Below, piece after piece: positions 14,775-23,943 of a stretch of 64,000 nucleotides of DNA. The stretch is from contig NZ_CP010978.1 of NCBI RefSeq assembly GCF_000271665.2, positions 2,572,501-2,636,500 on the forward strand. The letters are read 5' to 3'. A program made the position numbers and the translations under genes. Source of the DNA: Pelosinus fermentans JBW45. GTDB taxonomy: Bacteria; Bacillota; Negativicutes; DSM-13327. Numbering within the stretch: the stretch's first letter is position 1; every line of letters begins with the position of its first letter. Below the pieces are notes generated by a model. The model made no database searches. It saw only the letters and a list, made by a program, of their open reading frames with translations, and was not told the origin of the DNA.

Positions 14775-15746
14775 ATGAATAATATTATAATTGAAGAAAA
14801 TAAAGAAATTTCTTCTGAATTATACAACTCATACATAAAACAAGGGAAAAAATTAATTATAAACTCCAAGGCGGAGAATACCAGGAAAGCATACTTTTCG
14901 GATTGGAAGGAGTTTTCCGATTGGTGTAAGATGAATAAGGTAGCATCGTTGCCGGCGGAACCGGAAACAGTTGTGGCATATTTATCCTACTTGTTTGCAG
15001 AAAATAAGAGACCTAGTACAATAGCGCGTAAGAAGAGTACGATTAGCCAAGCACATGCCACTGCGGGTTATGATTCCCCAACGACGGCTAAAATTGTAAC
15101 AGATACGATGAAGGGTATTAAACGTGAATTAGGTATTATGCGCAATAAGAAAAATCCTATATTGGCTGAAGATATACAGCATTTTTGCGAGAAAAAAGAT
15201 GACATAAGAGATCTTCGTGATTGTGCGTTACTATTAATTGGATTTTCCGGAGCCTTTCGTCGATCTGAGTTAGTCTCCTTAAATATTGAAGATGTTCGCT
15301 TTACGAGAGAAGGAATTCGAGTTATCCTCCGTAAATCGAAAACAGATCAGGAAGGCGCAGGGATGGAAAAGGGAATTGCCTACGGTTCTAATCCAGATAC
15401 TTGTCCGGTTCGCATTTTACAAGATTGGATTGAAGCGGCACAAATCAAAGAGGGAGCGCTTTTTCGTCAAATCAATAAATATGGTCAAGTATCAAAAAAA
15501 AGATTAGCATCATCCCATTCGGTAGCTAGAATTGTAAAAGAGTATGTGCAAAAAATTGGACTTCCAGCAGGGGAATATTCCGGGCATAGTCTGCGTGCTG
15601 GTTTTGCTACAGAAGCATCTGCTAATGGGGCATCTTTAGATGACATCATGAGGCAAACGGGTCATCGGAGTGTTGAGATGGTGAGAGAATATATTAGAAA
15701 GCAGAATCTTTTTAAAAATAATGCTTCAGCAAAGTTAGGGCTATAG
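14775..15746 (+). CDS. Tyrosine recombinase / site-specific integrase
   Basis: From ATG 14775 (AAGGAG upstream) the product is 323 residues. It has an N-terminal SAM-like core-binding domain (about 20-115) and a C-terminal catalytic domain. The catalytic set is complete: R162 (GAFRRSEL), K near 187-189 (RKSKTD), H271 and R274 (GHSLRAG), H297 (TGH) and Y306 (REYIRK). It is not XerC or XerD by context. No phage structural genes lie next to it, so it is a lone integrase, possibly for a small island with the toxin-antitoxin pair. An earlier in-frame TTG at 14748 lies inside the inverted repeat. Confidence 0.88.
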   Translation: MNNIIIEENKEISSELYNSYIKQGKKLIINSKAENTRKAYFSDWKEFSDWCKMNKVASLPAEPETVVAYLSYLFAENKRPSTIARKKSTISQAHATAGYDSPTTAKIVTDTMKGIKRELGIMRNKKNPILAEDIQHFCEKKDDIRDLRDCALLLIGFSGAFRRSELVSLNIEDVRFTREGIRVILRKSKTDQEGAGMEKGIAYGSNPDTCPVRILQDWIEAAQIKEGALFRQINKYGQVSKKRLASSHSVARIVKEYVQKIGLPAGEYSGHSLRAGFATEASANGASLDDIMRQTGHRSVEMVREYIRKQNLFKNNASAKLGL

Positions 15747-15763
15747 AAATATAGCTATCAAAT

Positions 15764-15823
15764 ATCAAATATAAAAAAATAAGAGTGTTTTATTTCAAAC
15801 ATTCTTATTTTTTTATATTTGAT
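15764..15823. terminator. Long hairpin terminator after the recombinase
   Basis: Arms at 15764-15790 and 15797-15823 pair over 27 bases with one mismatch, around TATTTC. They contain A7 and T7 runs, so it can terminate in both directions. ATCAAATAT is duplicated at its left edge. Confidence 0.75.
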
Positions 15824-15876
15824 AGCATGTTGGAGTTATGTGATCCATATAATGATTAAGGGGGTGGTACAATAAA

Positions 15877-16290
15877 ATGAATCCTTCAGAAAGAAATGTT
15901 AGCGAAGATGTAATAAAAGAGGGAGAAAGCTTGGAACTCGCTAGTGATTTTTTTAAACAACTAAGTCACTATATGGATGAGTTTGATAAAGGGCTTAACC
16001 AGGAACATGAAGTTGGCATTAAGCTAGTAAGCTTTGGTCAAACGGTGCAATTTACAGTACATAATATTGGCTATTTTAACCCAAAATTGATTTGTTTTTA
16101 TGGTGAAACGCCAGATGGATCTGCCATTCAATTAGTTCAACATGTCAATCAAATTAGTTTCTTACTCACCGCCGTACAACGTAAAAATCCAGAAGAGCCA
16201 AAGCGTCCAATTGGTTTTTGTTCGGAGTTATTCCGCAATCAAGAAGGTTATCCAGCTTACTTTTTTCCCAGAATAAAAGGCGAGAGATGA
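15877..16290 (+). CDS. Conserved hypothetical protein (DUF6173-like)
   Basis: The 137-residue soluble protein has an acidic helical N-terminus and a beta-rich core: HEVGIKLVSFGQTVQFTVHNIGY, then PKLICFYGETPDGSAIQLVQHVNQISFLL, then RPIGF. This pattern recalls a family annotated as DUF6173, but I am recalling it and cannot check. The ribosome site AAGGGGGTGG is strong. It converges with the P-loop/Asp23 gene, with nine bases between stops. Function unknown. Confidence 0.6.
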   Translation: MNPSERNVSEDVIKEGESLELASDFFKQLSHYMDEFDKGLNQEHEVGIKLVSFGQTVQFTVHNIGYFNPKLICFYGETPDGSAIQLVQHVNQISFLLTAVQRKNPEEPKRPIGFCSELFRNQEGYPAYFFPRIKGER

Positions 16291-16299
16291 AAATGACTT

Positions 16300-17124
16300 T
16301 TATTCTAAACTAAGCCGTTTGACAGAAACATTTACTTCTTTTACTAATAATCCAGTCATATGCTCTACCATGCTCTTAATGCGTTTTTGAGCTTCGTGTG
16401 CAACGGTCTTGAGAGAATTACCGTATCGGACAGTAATATCTAGTTGAATCGAAATTCCCGTTTCTTTGTCGTGAGAGTTTTTGATATTGATTTGACCTGT
16501 GGTGGGAATTTCCGGATCAATTGTAGCCACATATCCGACAATTGTAGCTATTGCAGCATCTGAGATGAGCAACTTTCCATAATAACTAAAGGTTGGGCGT
16601 ACAATTGATTTTTCACCAATTTTATGCCTTCGTTTTTTAGGTTTCTTAAAAAAAATTTCTAATGGATCAATCAGATATCCTGAAAAATGTGGTTTTAGCT
16701 CAATCGTTGGTACAGGGATTATATGCTTGCCTTCTTTTAATCTACTTTCTCTGGCCTTAGCAATTTCCGCGGCTGTAGCAATATCTTCGATCATAATAAT
16801 TTGTTGTATTTCTGGTAATTCTAATACATGAACAATTTTTTCTACCATATTTACTGAAGTGCCTAATACTAAAATACGGGTTGGTTTCACCTTTTGGATA
16901 GCTTCCCTAACTTCTTGAGCATGATCGGCTTCCATGAAAATTGCTCGTTTTACGGCCATTATTTTACTAGCTTCTTTTTTGGCAGAATGACCGGCGATAA
17001 TTTTACTATCTTTAATTAGTAAACCATCATCAATAATTGTATCAATATGATGTTCATGTGCTACAATTAATGCTCGGTGACTTTTTCCAGTTCCGCTTGG
17101 CCCCACTAATGCGATGATATCCAT
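16300..17124 (-). CDS. P-loop ATPase fused to Asp23/Gls24-type domain
   Basis: The 274-residue protein opens with a P-loop, GPSGTGKS at residues 8-15, and a short nucleotide-binding-like domain up to about 165. The last 100 residues resemble the Asp23/Gls24 fold (AAIATIVGYVATIDPEIPTTGQINI, then DITVRYGNSLKTVAHEAQKRI). Asp23 proteins are envelope-stress proteins under the membrane. No transmembrane helix is seen. AGGAGG precedes ATG 17124. Function is not established; a role in wall stress or sporulation is inference. Confidence 0.65.
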   Translation of the reverse strand: MDIIALVGPSGTGKSHRALIVAHEHHIDTIIDDGLLIKDSKIIAGHSAKKEASKIMAVKRAIFMEADHAQEVREAIQKVKPTRILVLGTSVNMVEKIVHVLELPEIQQIIMIEDIATAAEIAKARESRLKEGKHIIPVPTIELKPHFSGYLIDPLEIFFKKPKKRRHKIGEKSIVRPTFSYYGKLLISDAAIATIVGYVATIDPEIPTTGQINIKNSHDKETGISIQLDITVRYGNSLKTVAHEAQKRIKSMVEHMTGLLVKEVNVSVKRLSLE

Positions 17125-17283
17125 CGGGCAGCCTCCTACTTTTTATATTATATATTGATACAAGGGTTCATAAATAAAAATAAACATCTTTCGAGATGTT
17201 GTCAAGAAAAAATATTTTGCAATATTATTTTGAAGATAATTTATTCTTTTACATCATAATAACGAAGATAAATAAATGCGGGA

Positions 17284-17324
17284 TATTCCTAGTCACCCTA
17301 TCTTGTGACTAGGAATATTTTTTT
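17284..17324. terminator. Hairpin downstream of the PHP gene
   Basis: TATTCCTAGTCAC and GTGACTAGGAATA form a 13-bp stem just beyond the PHP stop codon. T7 follows on the plus strand and a run of seven A precedes it, so its effective direction is unclear. Confidence 0.6.
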
Positions 17325-17334
17325 ACAATTCGAG

Positions 17335-18174
17335 TCAGTATACGCGATTTTTTACTTTGTACTCACTTAGTTTCTTAGCTAAATTTGCGGGGATTGTAAA
17401 CAAGCCTAATTTAGGGGGAAATCGAGTAGGGATGGCGTGAAAATCTGATCCACCCGTGACCAATAATTGATATTGTTTTGCCATATCTAAGTATTTCTGA
17501 GTTTGTACTTGATCGTGGGTAGGATGGTAAACCTCTAGACCTAAAAGACCATGATGAATTAATTCTAGAATAATAGTATCGTTACCAACTAAGCCAGGAT
17601 GGGCCAAGACTGGAATGCCACCAGCTCTTTTTATTAAAGTGATGACTTGTAATGGTGTTAGCTTATAATGGGGTACATAAGCAGATCCATTCTTATCCAG
17701 CAAGGTAGTAAAGACTTCAGATACTGTAGAAAAATACCCCTTTTCTATTAATGCTCTAGCAATATGTGGTCTACCGATAGAGGTAGCATGCTCTGCTAGT
17801 TCTAATACACGTAAATAATCAATCGTATAACCTAATTGCTTAAGTTTATTAATGATTTGCTTGGTACGTTCATGACGATGAGCAACTAAAATATCTAATT
17901 GCTTGCGCAGCTCTACATTATAAATATCAATATGATATCCTAGAATATGAACTTCATTTTCGGGCAAATCGGTGCTGAATTCAATTCCGGGAATTAGGGA
18001 AATCGTATTAATCTTATCTTTAGACCCTTCGTAGAGCTCTAGTAAGCCATTTACAGTATCATGATCAGTAATGGCAATGTAAGATAGTCTAGCATCAATA
18101 GCATATTTTAAAATGTTTTCGGGGGTAAATCGTCCATCAGAAGCTGTAGTATGAATATGTAAATCAGCTGTCAT
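17335..18174 (-). CDS. PHP-domain phosphoesterase (TrpH/RNase AM-like)
   Basis: The 279-residue protein shows all PHP motifs: DLHIHTTASDG at 4-14 (H6, H8, D13), TDHDTV at 36-41, GIEFSTD, then HPGLVG, and GGSDFH near the end. Small PHP proteins of this type are 3',5'-nucleoside bisphosphate or 5'-3' oligoribonucleotide phosphoesterases with three metals. The start overlaps the pepA stop by ATGA, so they are co-translated. The exact substrate cannot be read from sequence. Confidence 0.85.
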   Translation of the reverse strand: MTADLHIHTTASDGRFTPENILKYAIDARLSYIAITDHDTVNGLLELYEGSKDKINTISLIPGIEFSTDLPENEVHILGYHIDIYNVELRKQLDILVAHRHERTKQIINKLKQLGYTIDYLRVLELAEHATSIGRPHIARALIEKGYFSTVSEVFTTLLDKNGSAYVPHYKLTPLQVITLIKRAGGIPVLAHPGLVGNDTIILELIHHGLLGLEVYHPTHDQVQTQKYLDMAKQYQLLVTGGSDFHAIPTRFPPKLGLFTIPANLAKKLSEYKVKNRVY

Positions 18175-19670
18175 AATTGGCTCATATTCTGTGCTAATTG
18201 TATTAAGGTTCTTGTTCCTACGCCAGTACCACCTTTAAGGTTGTAGCCATCTTCTTTCTCGATATTTGCGGTACCGGCAATATCAATATGTACCCATGGC
18301 TTATTTTCAACGAATTCTTCAATAAATAGACCAGCGGTAATGGCTCCCGCCATACGACCGCCAGAATTCTTCAGATCAGCAATATTGCTTTGTATATCCT
18401 TTTTATATTCACTGAAATTTGGAAGTTCCCACATTTTTTCTCCCGTATCAGCTGCTGCCTGTAGAACTTGCCGACAGAAATTAACATCATTCGTTATGAG
18501 TCCAGAGGTCACGCTCCCTAAGGCCACCACGCAAGCACCGGTTAACGTTGCTATATCAATGATTTGAGTAGCTCCCAGTTTATTCGCATAGGTAATAGCA
18601 TCAGCGAGAATTAGTCTTCCTTCAGCATCTGTAGAAATAATTTCGATGGTTTTACCACTCATCGAACAAATCACGTCCCCGGGTTTATAAGCCTGACCTG
18701 AGGGCATATTTTCAACACAAGGAATAATACCTAGAATATTGACTTTCGGTTTTAACTGCCCAATGGCAGCCATTGCTCCTAAGACTGCAGCTCCTCCAGC
18801 CATATCATCTTTCATTTCCCCCATATTTAAACTTGGCTTTATGGAGATTCCACCACTATCAAAAGTAACACCTTTTCCCACAAATGCTGTAAGATGCTTG
18901 CTATTGGTGTCTCCCATATATTTTAAGATAATCAATTTAGGTAGCTGGATACTACCTTGGGAGACAGATAGTAATGCGTGCATTTTCTCACAAATCATAT
19001 CTTCTTTTTCTAATATTAATAATTCAAGATTATTTTCTTGAGCGATCTCTTTTGCATGTAATGCCATTTTTCTTGGCGTCATGTATTGAGATGGATGATT
19101 TACTAAATCACGGGCAAGGTTGACGCTTGGTCCTATAATTGATGCAATATGAATACCTTTATGTAGTAATGCTGTATTATTTTGATTATTTTCAATCAGA
19201 AATAGATCTTTAAGAGGCACATCAGTGTTTTTTGTTTTATAATAATTAAATTGATAAGATCCTAGCAACGCACCTTCTACGATGGCTTGTGCAATTGTTT
19301 GAAGATCATTTGTACGTGTGAGTAAATCAGAAGGAATAAAAGCAATTGATAAAGAATGAATCTTTTTTGCTGCACGTATAGCAATTGCTGCTGATGAGCG
19401 AATTTTATCAGTTGTTAAATCTTCTTTATCCCCCATGCCCACTAGCATGATATGTTTAGCCTCAATTACTCCTAAAGTATAGATAATAGTAATTTCTCCA
19501 AATTCGCTACAATTAGGCTGAGCTAAAATTATTGAACTAAGATAACCTGATAACGCTTGATCAAGTATATTCACAATTGGAGTTGTTTCTTTTGTATTTT
19601 TGTATAAGCTAACAATTAAAGTATTACATGATGTTTGAACGATTGACTTATCTGTTACAGCTATTTTCAT
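18171..19670 (-). CDS. pepA: Leucyl aminopeptidase (M17)
   Basis: The 499-residue length and motifs fit cytosolic leucine aminopeptidase. GKGVTFDSGGISIKP carries the Lys and Asp metal ligands, DMAGGAAV follows, and STDAEGRLILADA is the M17 signature (usually NTDAEGR). The enzyme removes N-terminal residues from peptides using two metal ions and is a hexamer. AAGGAG precedes ATG 19670. It leads the pepA-PHP operon. Confidence 0.95.
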   Translation of the reverse strand: MKIAVTDKSIVQTSCNTLIVSLYKNTKETTPIVNILDQALSGYLSSIILAQPNCSEFGEITIIYTLGVIEAKHIMLVGMGDKEDLTTDKIRSSAAIAIRAAKKIHSLSIAFIPSDLLTRTNDLQTIAQAIVEGALLGSYQFNYYKTKNTDVPLKDLFLIENNQNNTALLHKGIHIASIIGPSVNLARDLVNHPSQYMTPRKMALHAKEIAQENNLELLILEKEDMICEKMHALLSVSQGSIQLPKLIILKYMGDTNSKHLTAFVGKGVTFDSGGISIKPSLNMGEMKDDMAGGAAVLGAMAAIGQLKPKVNILGIIPCVENMPSGQAYKPGDVICSMSGKTIEIISTDAEGRLILADAITYANKLGATQIIDIATLTGACVVALGSVTSGLITNDVNFCRQVLQAAADTGEKMWELPNFSEYKKDIQSNIADLKNSGGRMAGAITAGLFIEEFVENKPWVHIDIAGTANIEKEDGYNLKGGTGVGTRTLIQLAQNMSQL

Positions 19671-19744
19671 CGTTAGGCTCCTTTATCTTATCATAATAAA
19701 TATAAGTGTATCATATGTTATTATTATACCCAAATAAAATAGCT

Positions 19745-19770
19745 AAAACCTGCTCTAAAGAACAGGTTTT
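19745..19770 (-). terminator. spoVS terminator
   Basis: AAAACCTG and CAGGTTTT pair around a 10-base loop, just after the spoVS stop codon. Confidence 0.6.
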
Positions 19771-19776
19771 AATTAT

Positions 19777-20037
19777 TTATCTTGGTTGGACTATTAGCTT
19801 CATCGCGGTTCGTTCTTCACCATCAATTAAAATATCTGTAAAGGCAGGGATGCAAATAAGATCAACACCATGTGGTGCTACAAATCCTCTTGCAATTGCT
19901 ACTGCTTTTACTGCCTGGTTAAGTGCTCCTGCACCGATGGCTTGCATTTCAGCGCCACCACGCTCTCTTAGCACTCCGGCCAATGCACCTGCTACAGAAT
20001 TCGGGTTAGATTTTGCTGATACTTTCAAGACTTCCAT
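19777..20037 (-). CDS. spoVS: Stage V sporulation protein S
   Basis: The 86-residue protein is a clear SpoVS: MEVLKVSAKSNPNSVAGALA at the start and AIARGFVAPHGVDLICIP in the middle, ending FTDILIDGEERTAMKLI. SpoVS is a small Alba-like protein required for progress through sporulation stage V and affecting septation. AAGGAGGG precedes the ATG. It stands alone between ymdB and pepA with its own terminator. The plus-strand frame over it is a shadow. Confidence 0.97.
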   Translation of the reverse strand: MEVLKVSAKSNPNSVAGALAGVLRERGGAEMQAIGAGALNQAVKAVAIARGFVAPHGVDLICIPAFTDILIDGEERTAMKLIVQPR

Positions 20038-20145
20038 GTTTTTTAGTACCCTCCTTTAAGTTAGAAAAGCAAATGATAAAGTCCTTATTATATCAGTATT
20101 CGTTGCTAACCCAAAAAATTCCTTTTTTATCTAAAATAAATAATT

Positions 20146-20931
20146 TTAAAATTTTAAATTTTCTTGTATTCGAATAATCTCATTAATTTTATTAGTAGAA
20201 GGGTCAATTTTAATAATTACCGCACAGAAGATTGTCTCGCTACCAGATGCTACAGTAAATTTAGTTGGTAAGCCCGTTAAGAATTTTTGTATTACAGGTT
20301 CTTTATCAACACCTAAAATCGAATTCCAGCTTCCTACCATACCAATGTCTGAAATAAAAGCGGTTCCCTCTGGTAAGATGCGTTCATCTGCAGTTTGGAT
20401 ATGTGTATGCGTTCCTACAATGCATGATACTTGACCATCTAAATAATATCCTAAAGCTAATTTTTCGGAAGTGGCCTCAGCATGAAAATCGATAATAATA
20501 ATTTCGCATCGATCTTTAATTTCGGATAGAATCTGATCAGCGGTGCGAAATGGACAATCGATAGGAGGCATAAACACTCTACCTAAAAGATTAATGACAG
20601 CAATCTTGTAATTGTTCATAGAAAGAATATGATAACCTTTGCCCGGTGTGCCTGGGGGATAATTTGCAGGACGAATTAATCGCTTTTCAGTATCAATAAA
20701 ATTGAAGACTTCTTTTTTATCCCAAACATGATTACCAGTTGTAATGCAATCAATACCCAGTTCTAATAATTCTTCTAAGACATGCGCTGTAATTCCTACA
20801 CCACCAGCTGAATTCTCACCATTAGCAATAATTAAGTCGAGGTTATATTTCTTTTTTAATAGAGGAATATAATGAGCTGCTGTACGTCTACCAGGTTGAC
20901 CACAAATATCACCGATCATCATAACATTCAA
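20146..20931 (-). CDS. ymdB: YmdB-type metallophosphoesterase
   Basis: The 261-residue protein has the calcineurin-like metal motifs: GDICG at 7-11, NGENSAGG, TTGNHVWD, FHAEATSEK and GTHTHIQTAD. YmdB of Bacillus is a 2',3'-cyclic-nucleotide phosphodiesterase that affects the switch between motility and biofilm, and it commonly sits next to rny and spoVS as here. TTG 20931 is chosen because GGGAGGG lies eight bases upstream. Confidence 0.93.
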   Translation of the reverse strand: MNVMMIGDICGQPGRRTAAHYIPLLKKKYNLDLIIANGENSAGGVGITAHVLEELLELGIDCITTGNHVWDKKEVFNFIDTEKRLIRPANYPPGTPGKGYHILSMNNYKIAVINLLGRVFMPPIDCPFRTADQILSEIKDRCEIIIIDFHAEATSEKLALGYYLDGQVSCIVGTHTHIQTADERILPEGTAFISDIGMVGSWNSILGVDKEPVIQKFLTGLPTKFTVASGSETIFCAVIIKIDPSTNKINEIIRIQENLKF

Positions 20932-20973
20932 TTTGTTTACCCTCCCTATGAGAAACAGATTATGCTGTTGTGG

Positions 20974-21492
20974 CTATTTGTTAAAGACCAAAACCCTGCC
21001 GTCTTCACGAATACCGATTAATCTATTTTCTGTATGATGTTTTTTTATATTTGTTAGCATATCTTCAATAACTTCTTCTTGAATCAGCAGATCTTCTTCT
21101 AATAAAGAGTCATTGAAGTCTGTGATGAGGTGGTTCTTGAATTTACCTCGCAATAATGCAATTAACAAAGCAATTTCACCTTTAGAGATAGTATGTACAT
21201 CTCTGAAGATGCTTAACATGGCAACTTGATCATAAGTATCTAATTGTACATCAAAAGTGCTTAAGGATACATCTTCTAATGTAGTATAGGCAATTAGACT
21301 ATTTAATAATAAGTTTTTAATATTGGAGAAATCGAGGTTTGATGGTATAGTAGACAACAAAAATGTTAGCTTTAGAGAATTACTTTGTGGATCAAAACCA
21401 ATTCTTCCAATTTCAGGGTAACGAACAAGAATAGAAATCAATAAATTGACACCATCAGAAACTTGCTCATCATATTGTTTGTATTTAGGCAT
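20974..21492 (-). CDS. Conserved-looking hypothetical protein between rny and ymdB
   Basis: From ATG 21492 the protein has 172 residues and is soluble, with a strand-rich first half (KLTFLLSTIPSN) and a helical second half. A GGTGAT ribosome site precedes this ATG; an in-frame TTG at 21510 would lie upstream of that site. No motif or family is recognised. Its place between rny and ymdB suggests a link with RNA turnover or sporulation signalling, but that is only context. Confidence 0.6.
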   Translation of the reverse strand: MPKYKQYDEQVSDGVNLLISILVRYPEIGRIGFDPQSNSLKLTFLLSTIPSNLDFSNIKNLLLNSLIAYTTLEDVSLSTFDVQLDTYDQVAMLSIFRDVHTISKGEIALLIALLRGKFKNHLITDFNDSLLEEDLLIQEEVIEDMLTNIKKHHTENRLIGIREDGRVLVFNK

Positions 21493-21584
21493 AAAAAAAT
21501 CACCGTCCAATAGTATGATAAAAATGTTAGTATGATCTATGTTATTCTCTAAGGATGACGAGAACTCCTTTTTTAAATATATGG

Positions 21585-21629
21585 AAGAATATAAAAACGA
21601 CCTTAACTAAGGTCGTTTTTATATTCTTC
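21585..21629. terminator. rny terminator
   Basis: ATAAAAACGACCTTA and TAAGGTCGTTTTTAT form the core of a roughly 21-bp stem around an AC loop, just after the rny stop. It has A and T runs for both directions. Confidence 0.85.
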
Positions 21630-21633
21630 ATAT

Positions 21634-23172
21634 TTATTTCGCGTAATCAACAGCACGTGTTTCGCGAATTACAGTTACTTTTATTTGTCCTGGATACTCA
21701 AGATCATTTTCAATTTTTTTGACAATATCTCTTGATAATCTAACAGATGCTAGATCATCAATTTTATCTGGTTTAACCATAATACGAATTTCACGACCGG
21801 CTTGAATAGCAAATGATTTTTCTACGCCTTCGAAAGATTCTGCTATTTCTTCTAATCGTGTTAATCGTTTTAGGTAACTTTCAAGACTTTCACGACGAGC
21901 ACCAGGTCTAGCTGCAGAAATAGCATCAGCAGCAGCAACTAATACTGCCTGTACTGTGATTGGTTCTTCATCACCATGATGAGCACCAATCGCATTCACC
22001 ACTTCAGGTGATTCACGATACTTTTTTGCTAAAGTCATGCCTAATTCAACATGGGATCCTTCCATCTCATGATTGACTGCTTTACCAAGATCGTGTAAAA
22101 GACCTGCTCGTTTTGCTAGCATCACATCTACACCTAACTCAGCAGCCATGACGCCCGCTAAATGGGCGACTTCGATAGAATGTTTAAGTACATTTTGCCC
22201 ATAACTGGTGCGATATTTTAAACGACCAAGAAGTTTAATAATTTCTGGATGAAGTCCATGAACGCCAGTTTCAAAGGTGGCTTGTTCGCCAGCTTCTTTA
22301 ATTCGTTGCTCCACTTCTTTCTGTGCCTTCTCAACCATTTCTTCAATACGCGCGGGATGAATTCTTCCGTCAGCAATTAATTTCTCTAGAGCAATTCTAG
22401 CGACTTCTCTACGTATCGGATCAAAGCCAGACAAGATAACGGCTTCGGGAGTATCATCAATAATAAGATCAATACCAGTAAGGGTTTCTAAGGTTCTAAT
22501 ATTACGTCCTTCACGTCCGATAATGCGACCTTTCATCTCATCATTAGGTAATGCTACAACTGAAACAGTAGTTTCTGCAACATGATCTGCAGCACATCGC
22601 TGAATTGCTAAAGAGATGATGTTACGTGCCTTTTTGTCAGCCTCTTCTTTTGCTTGTTGTTCTAATTCTTTAATCATCATTGCTGTTTCAAGTTTAATTT
22701 CTTCTCGAGCATTCGCTAATAATAAATTACGAGCTTCTTCAGATGTTAACCCCGAAAGTCTTTCTAATTCAGCTAACTGTTTGGCATATAAAGTATTAAT
22801 TATTTCTTGACTTTTATCTAATTCAGCTTCTTTATGACTGATAATCTCCTCTTTTTTCTCAAGAGAGTCAACTTTCCTGTCAAGATTTTCCTCTTTCTGC
22901 ATTAAGCGTCTTTCTAAACGTTGGAGCTCAGAACGACGTTCTTTAGTTTCTCGTTCTAATTCATTCCTAAGTTTATGAATATCCTCTTTTGCTTCCACCA
23001 ATGCTTCTTTTTTCTTAGCTTCACTTGAACGCTCTGCCTCAACGATTATTTTTTTCGCAGCTTCTTCAGCTGAGATTATTTTTGCTTCAGCAGTTTTTTT
23101 GCGTATCCAATAGCCTATGCCAAAGCTGAAGAACGCAACAAGTGCAGTAGTTAAAATAAATTCAAATATAAT
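21634..23172 (-). CDS. rny: Ribonuclease Y, apparent ATT start
   Basis: RNase Y is a membrane-anchored endoribonuclease that starts mRNA decay. The usual length of about 512 residues is reached only if the start is the ATT at 23172, seven bases after the perfect ribosome site AAGGAGG. From there the frame gives the expected membrane helix ([19 protein letters not shown]), a basic stop-transfer RKK, a coiled coil to about residue 200, a KH domain ([15 protein letters not shown]) and the HD domain ([17 protein letters not shown]). No ATG, GTG or TTG lies in frame before the TTG at 23001, which would remove the membrane anchor. An ATA at 23169 is the other option. Confidence 0.9.
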   Translation of the reverse strand: MIFEFILTTALVAFFSFGIGYWIRKKTAEAKIISAEEAAKKIIVEAERSSEAKKKEALVEAKEDIHKLRNELERETKERRSELQRLERRLMQKEENLDRKVDSLEKKEEIISHKEAELDKSQEIINTLYAKQLAELERLSGLTSEEARNLLLANAREEIKLETAMMIKELEQQAKEEADKKARNIISLAIQRCAADHVAETTVSVVALPNDEMKGRIIGREGRNIRTLETLTGIDLIIDDTPEAVILSGFDPIRREVARIALEKLIADGRIHPARIEEMVEKAQKEVEQRIKEAGEQATFETGVHGLHPEIIKLLGRLKYRTSYGQNVLKHSIEVAHLAGVMAAELGVDVMLAKRAGLLHDLGKAVNHEMEGSHVELGMTLAKKYRESPEVVNAIGAHHGDEEPITVQAVLVAAADAISAARPGARRESLESYLKRLTRLEEIAESFEGVEKSFAIQAGREIRIMVKPDKIDDLASVRLSRDIVKKIENDLEYPGQIKVTVIRETRAVDYAK

Positions 23173-23316
23173 CCTTACACCTCCTTTTATTTCCGTGTTT
23201 TAAGGGTAAAGCTGAGAATCGTGAATCAGCTTTTAAAGCATTTCGCAATTACTCCCCTACAGTAACTGATTTTTATTGGATAAGTATGACAATTGCCTAC
23301 ACAATTGATTAATTCA

Positions 23317-23345
23317 ATTGTAAATGTTTTTCAAAGTAGTGTCAA
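23317..23345 (-). promoter_or_regulatory. rny promoter
   Basis: On the minus strand TTGACA (23340-23345) and TACAAT (23317-23322) are 17 bases apart, a near-consensus vegetative promoter about 145 bases before the rny start. Confidence 0.75.
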
Positions 23346-23419
23346 GTTATCCCTTATGTCTCTTAGTTGAGTTTAAAGGAAAACCAAATAACTTTGAGAA
23401 TAGTTTATATCTCATGATA

Positions 23420-23477
23420 AGTTGTAATAAACATAAAATGATTTGGCTAATGCCAAATCATTTTATGTTTACAACTT
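23420..23477. terminator. recX terminator
   Basis: The arms pair over about 26 bases with small mismatches (AACATAAAATGATTTGGC with GCCAAATCATTTTATGTT at the core) around TAAT. It overlaps the recX stop codon. Confidence 0.8.
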
Positions 23478-23943
23478 ATTTATCACAGTGATAAATAGTT
23501 TGTAAGACTTTATGAATGCTAGTCGCTGAAAAACCTCTAGAGGCTAAATAGCGATAAATCTTTTCTTTTGTAGTCGTATCGAAGCTTTTAAAACGGGCAG
23601 TAACTATTTTAAGCGCGGATTTCCACTCTTCAATATCATCGAAATCCTTTGCCATTTCAGATAAAATTGCATCTGGTAAACCACGTAGCTTTAATTTGTA
23701 AAGAATCTGCTTGGTACTATATTTATTTGTTTCTAAGTATTTATGAAATAAATGATTTGCAAGTTTAATATCATTGATGTAACCATACTCTTTTAGACGG
23801 CCAAGAACCTTTTCAATGGCATCGCAGTTATAATCCTTATATTCTAATTTCTGCTGTAGTTCTTTTTCACTATAGGAACGGCGAGTTACTAAGTGTAATG
23901 AGTATTGCCAGATATCATTATGATTATTCAAGGGATGAATCAT
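23476..23943 (-). CDS. recX: Regulatory protein RecX
   Basis: From ATG 23943 the product is 155 residues, the normal RecX length, with three helical repeats ([34 protein letters not shown], and [14 protein letters not shown]). RecX binds RecA filaments and limits or tunes their activity. The start lies inside the last codons of recA in another frame, an overlap of 20 bases. An open frame continues further upstream but only as a shadow of recA. Confidence 0.92.
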   Translation of the reverse strand: MIHPLNNHNDIWQYSLHLVTRRSYSEKELQQKLEYKDYNCDAIEKVLGRLKEYGYINDIKLANHLFHKYLETNKYSTKQILYKLKLRGLPDAILSEMAKDFDDIEEWKSALKIVTARFKSFDTTTKEKIYRYLASRGFSATSIHKVLQTIYHCDK

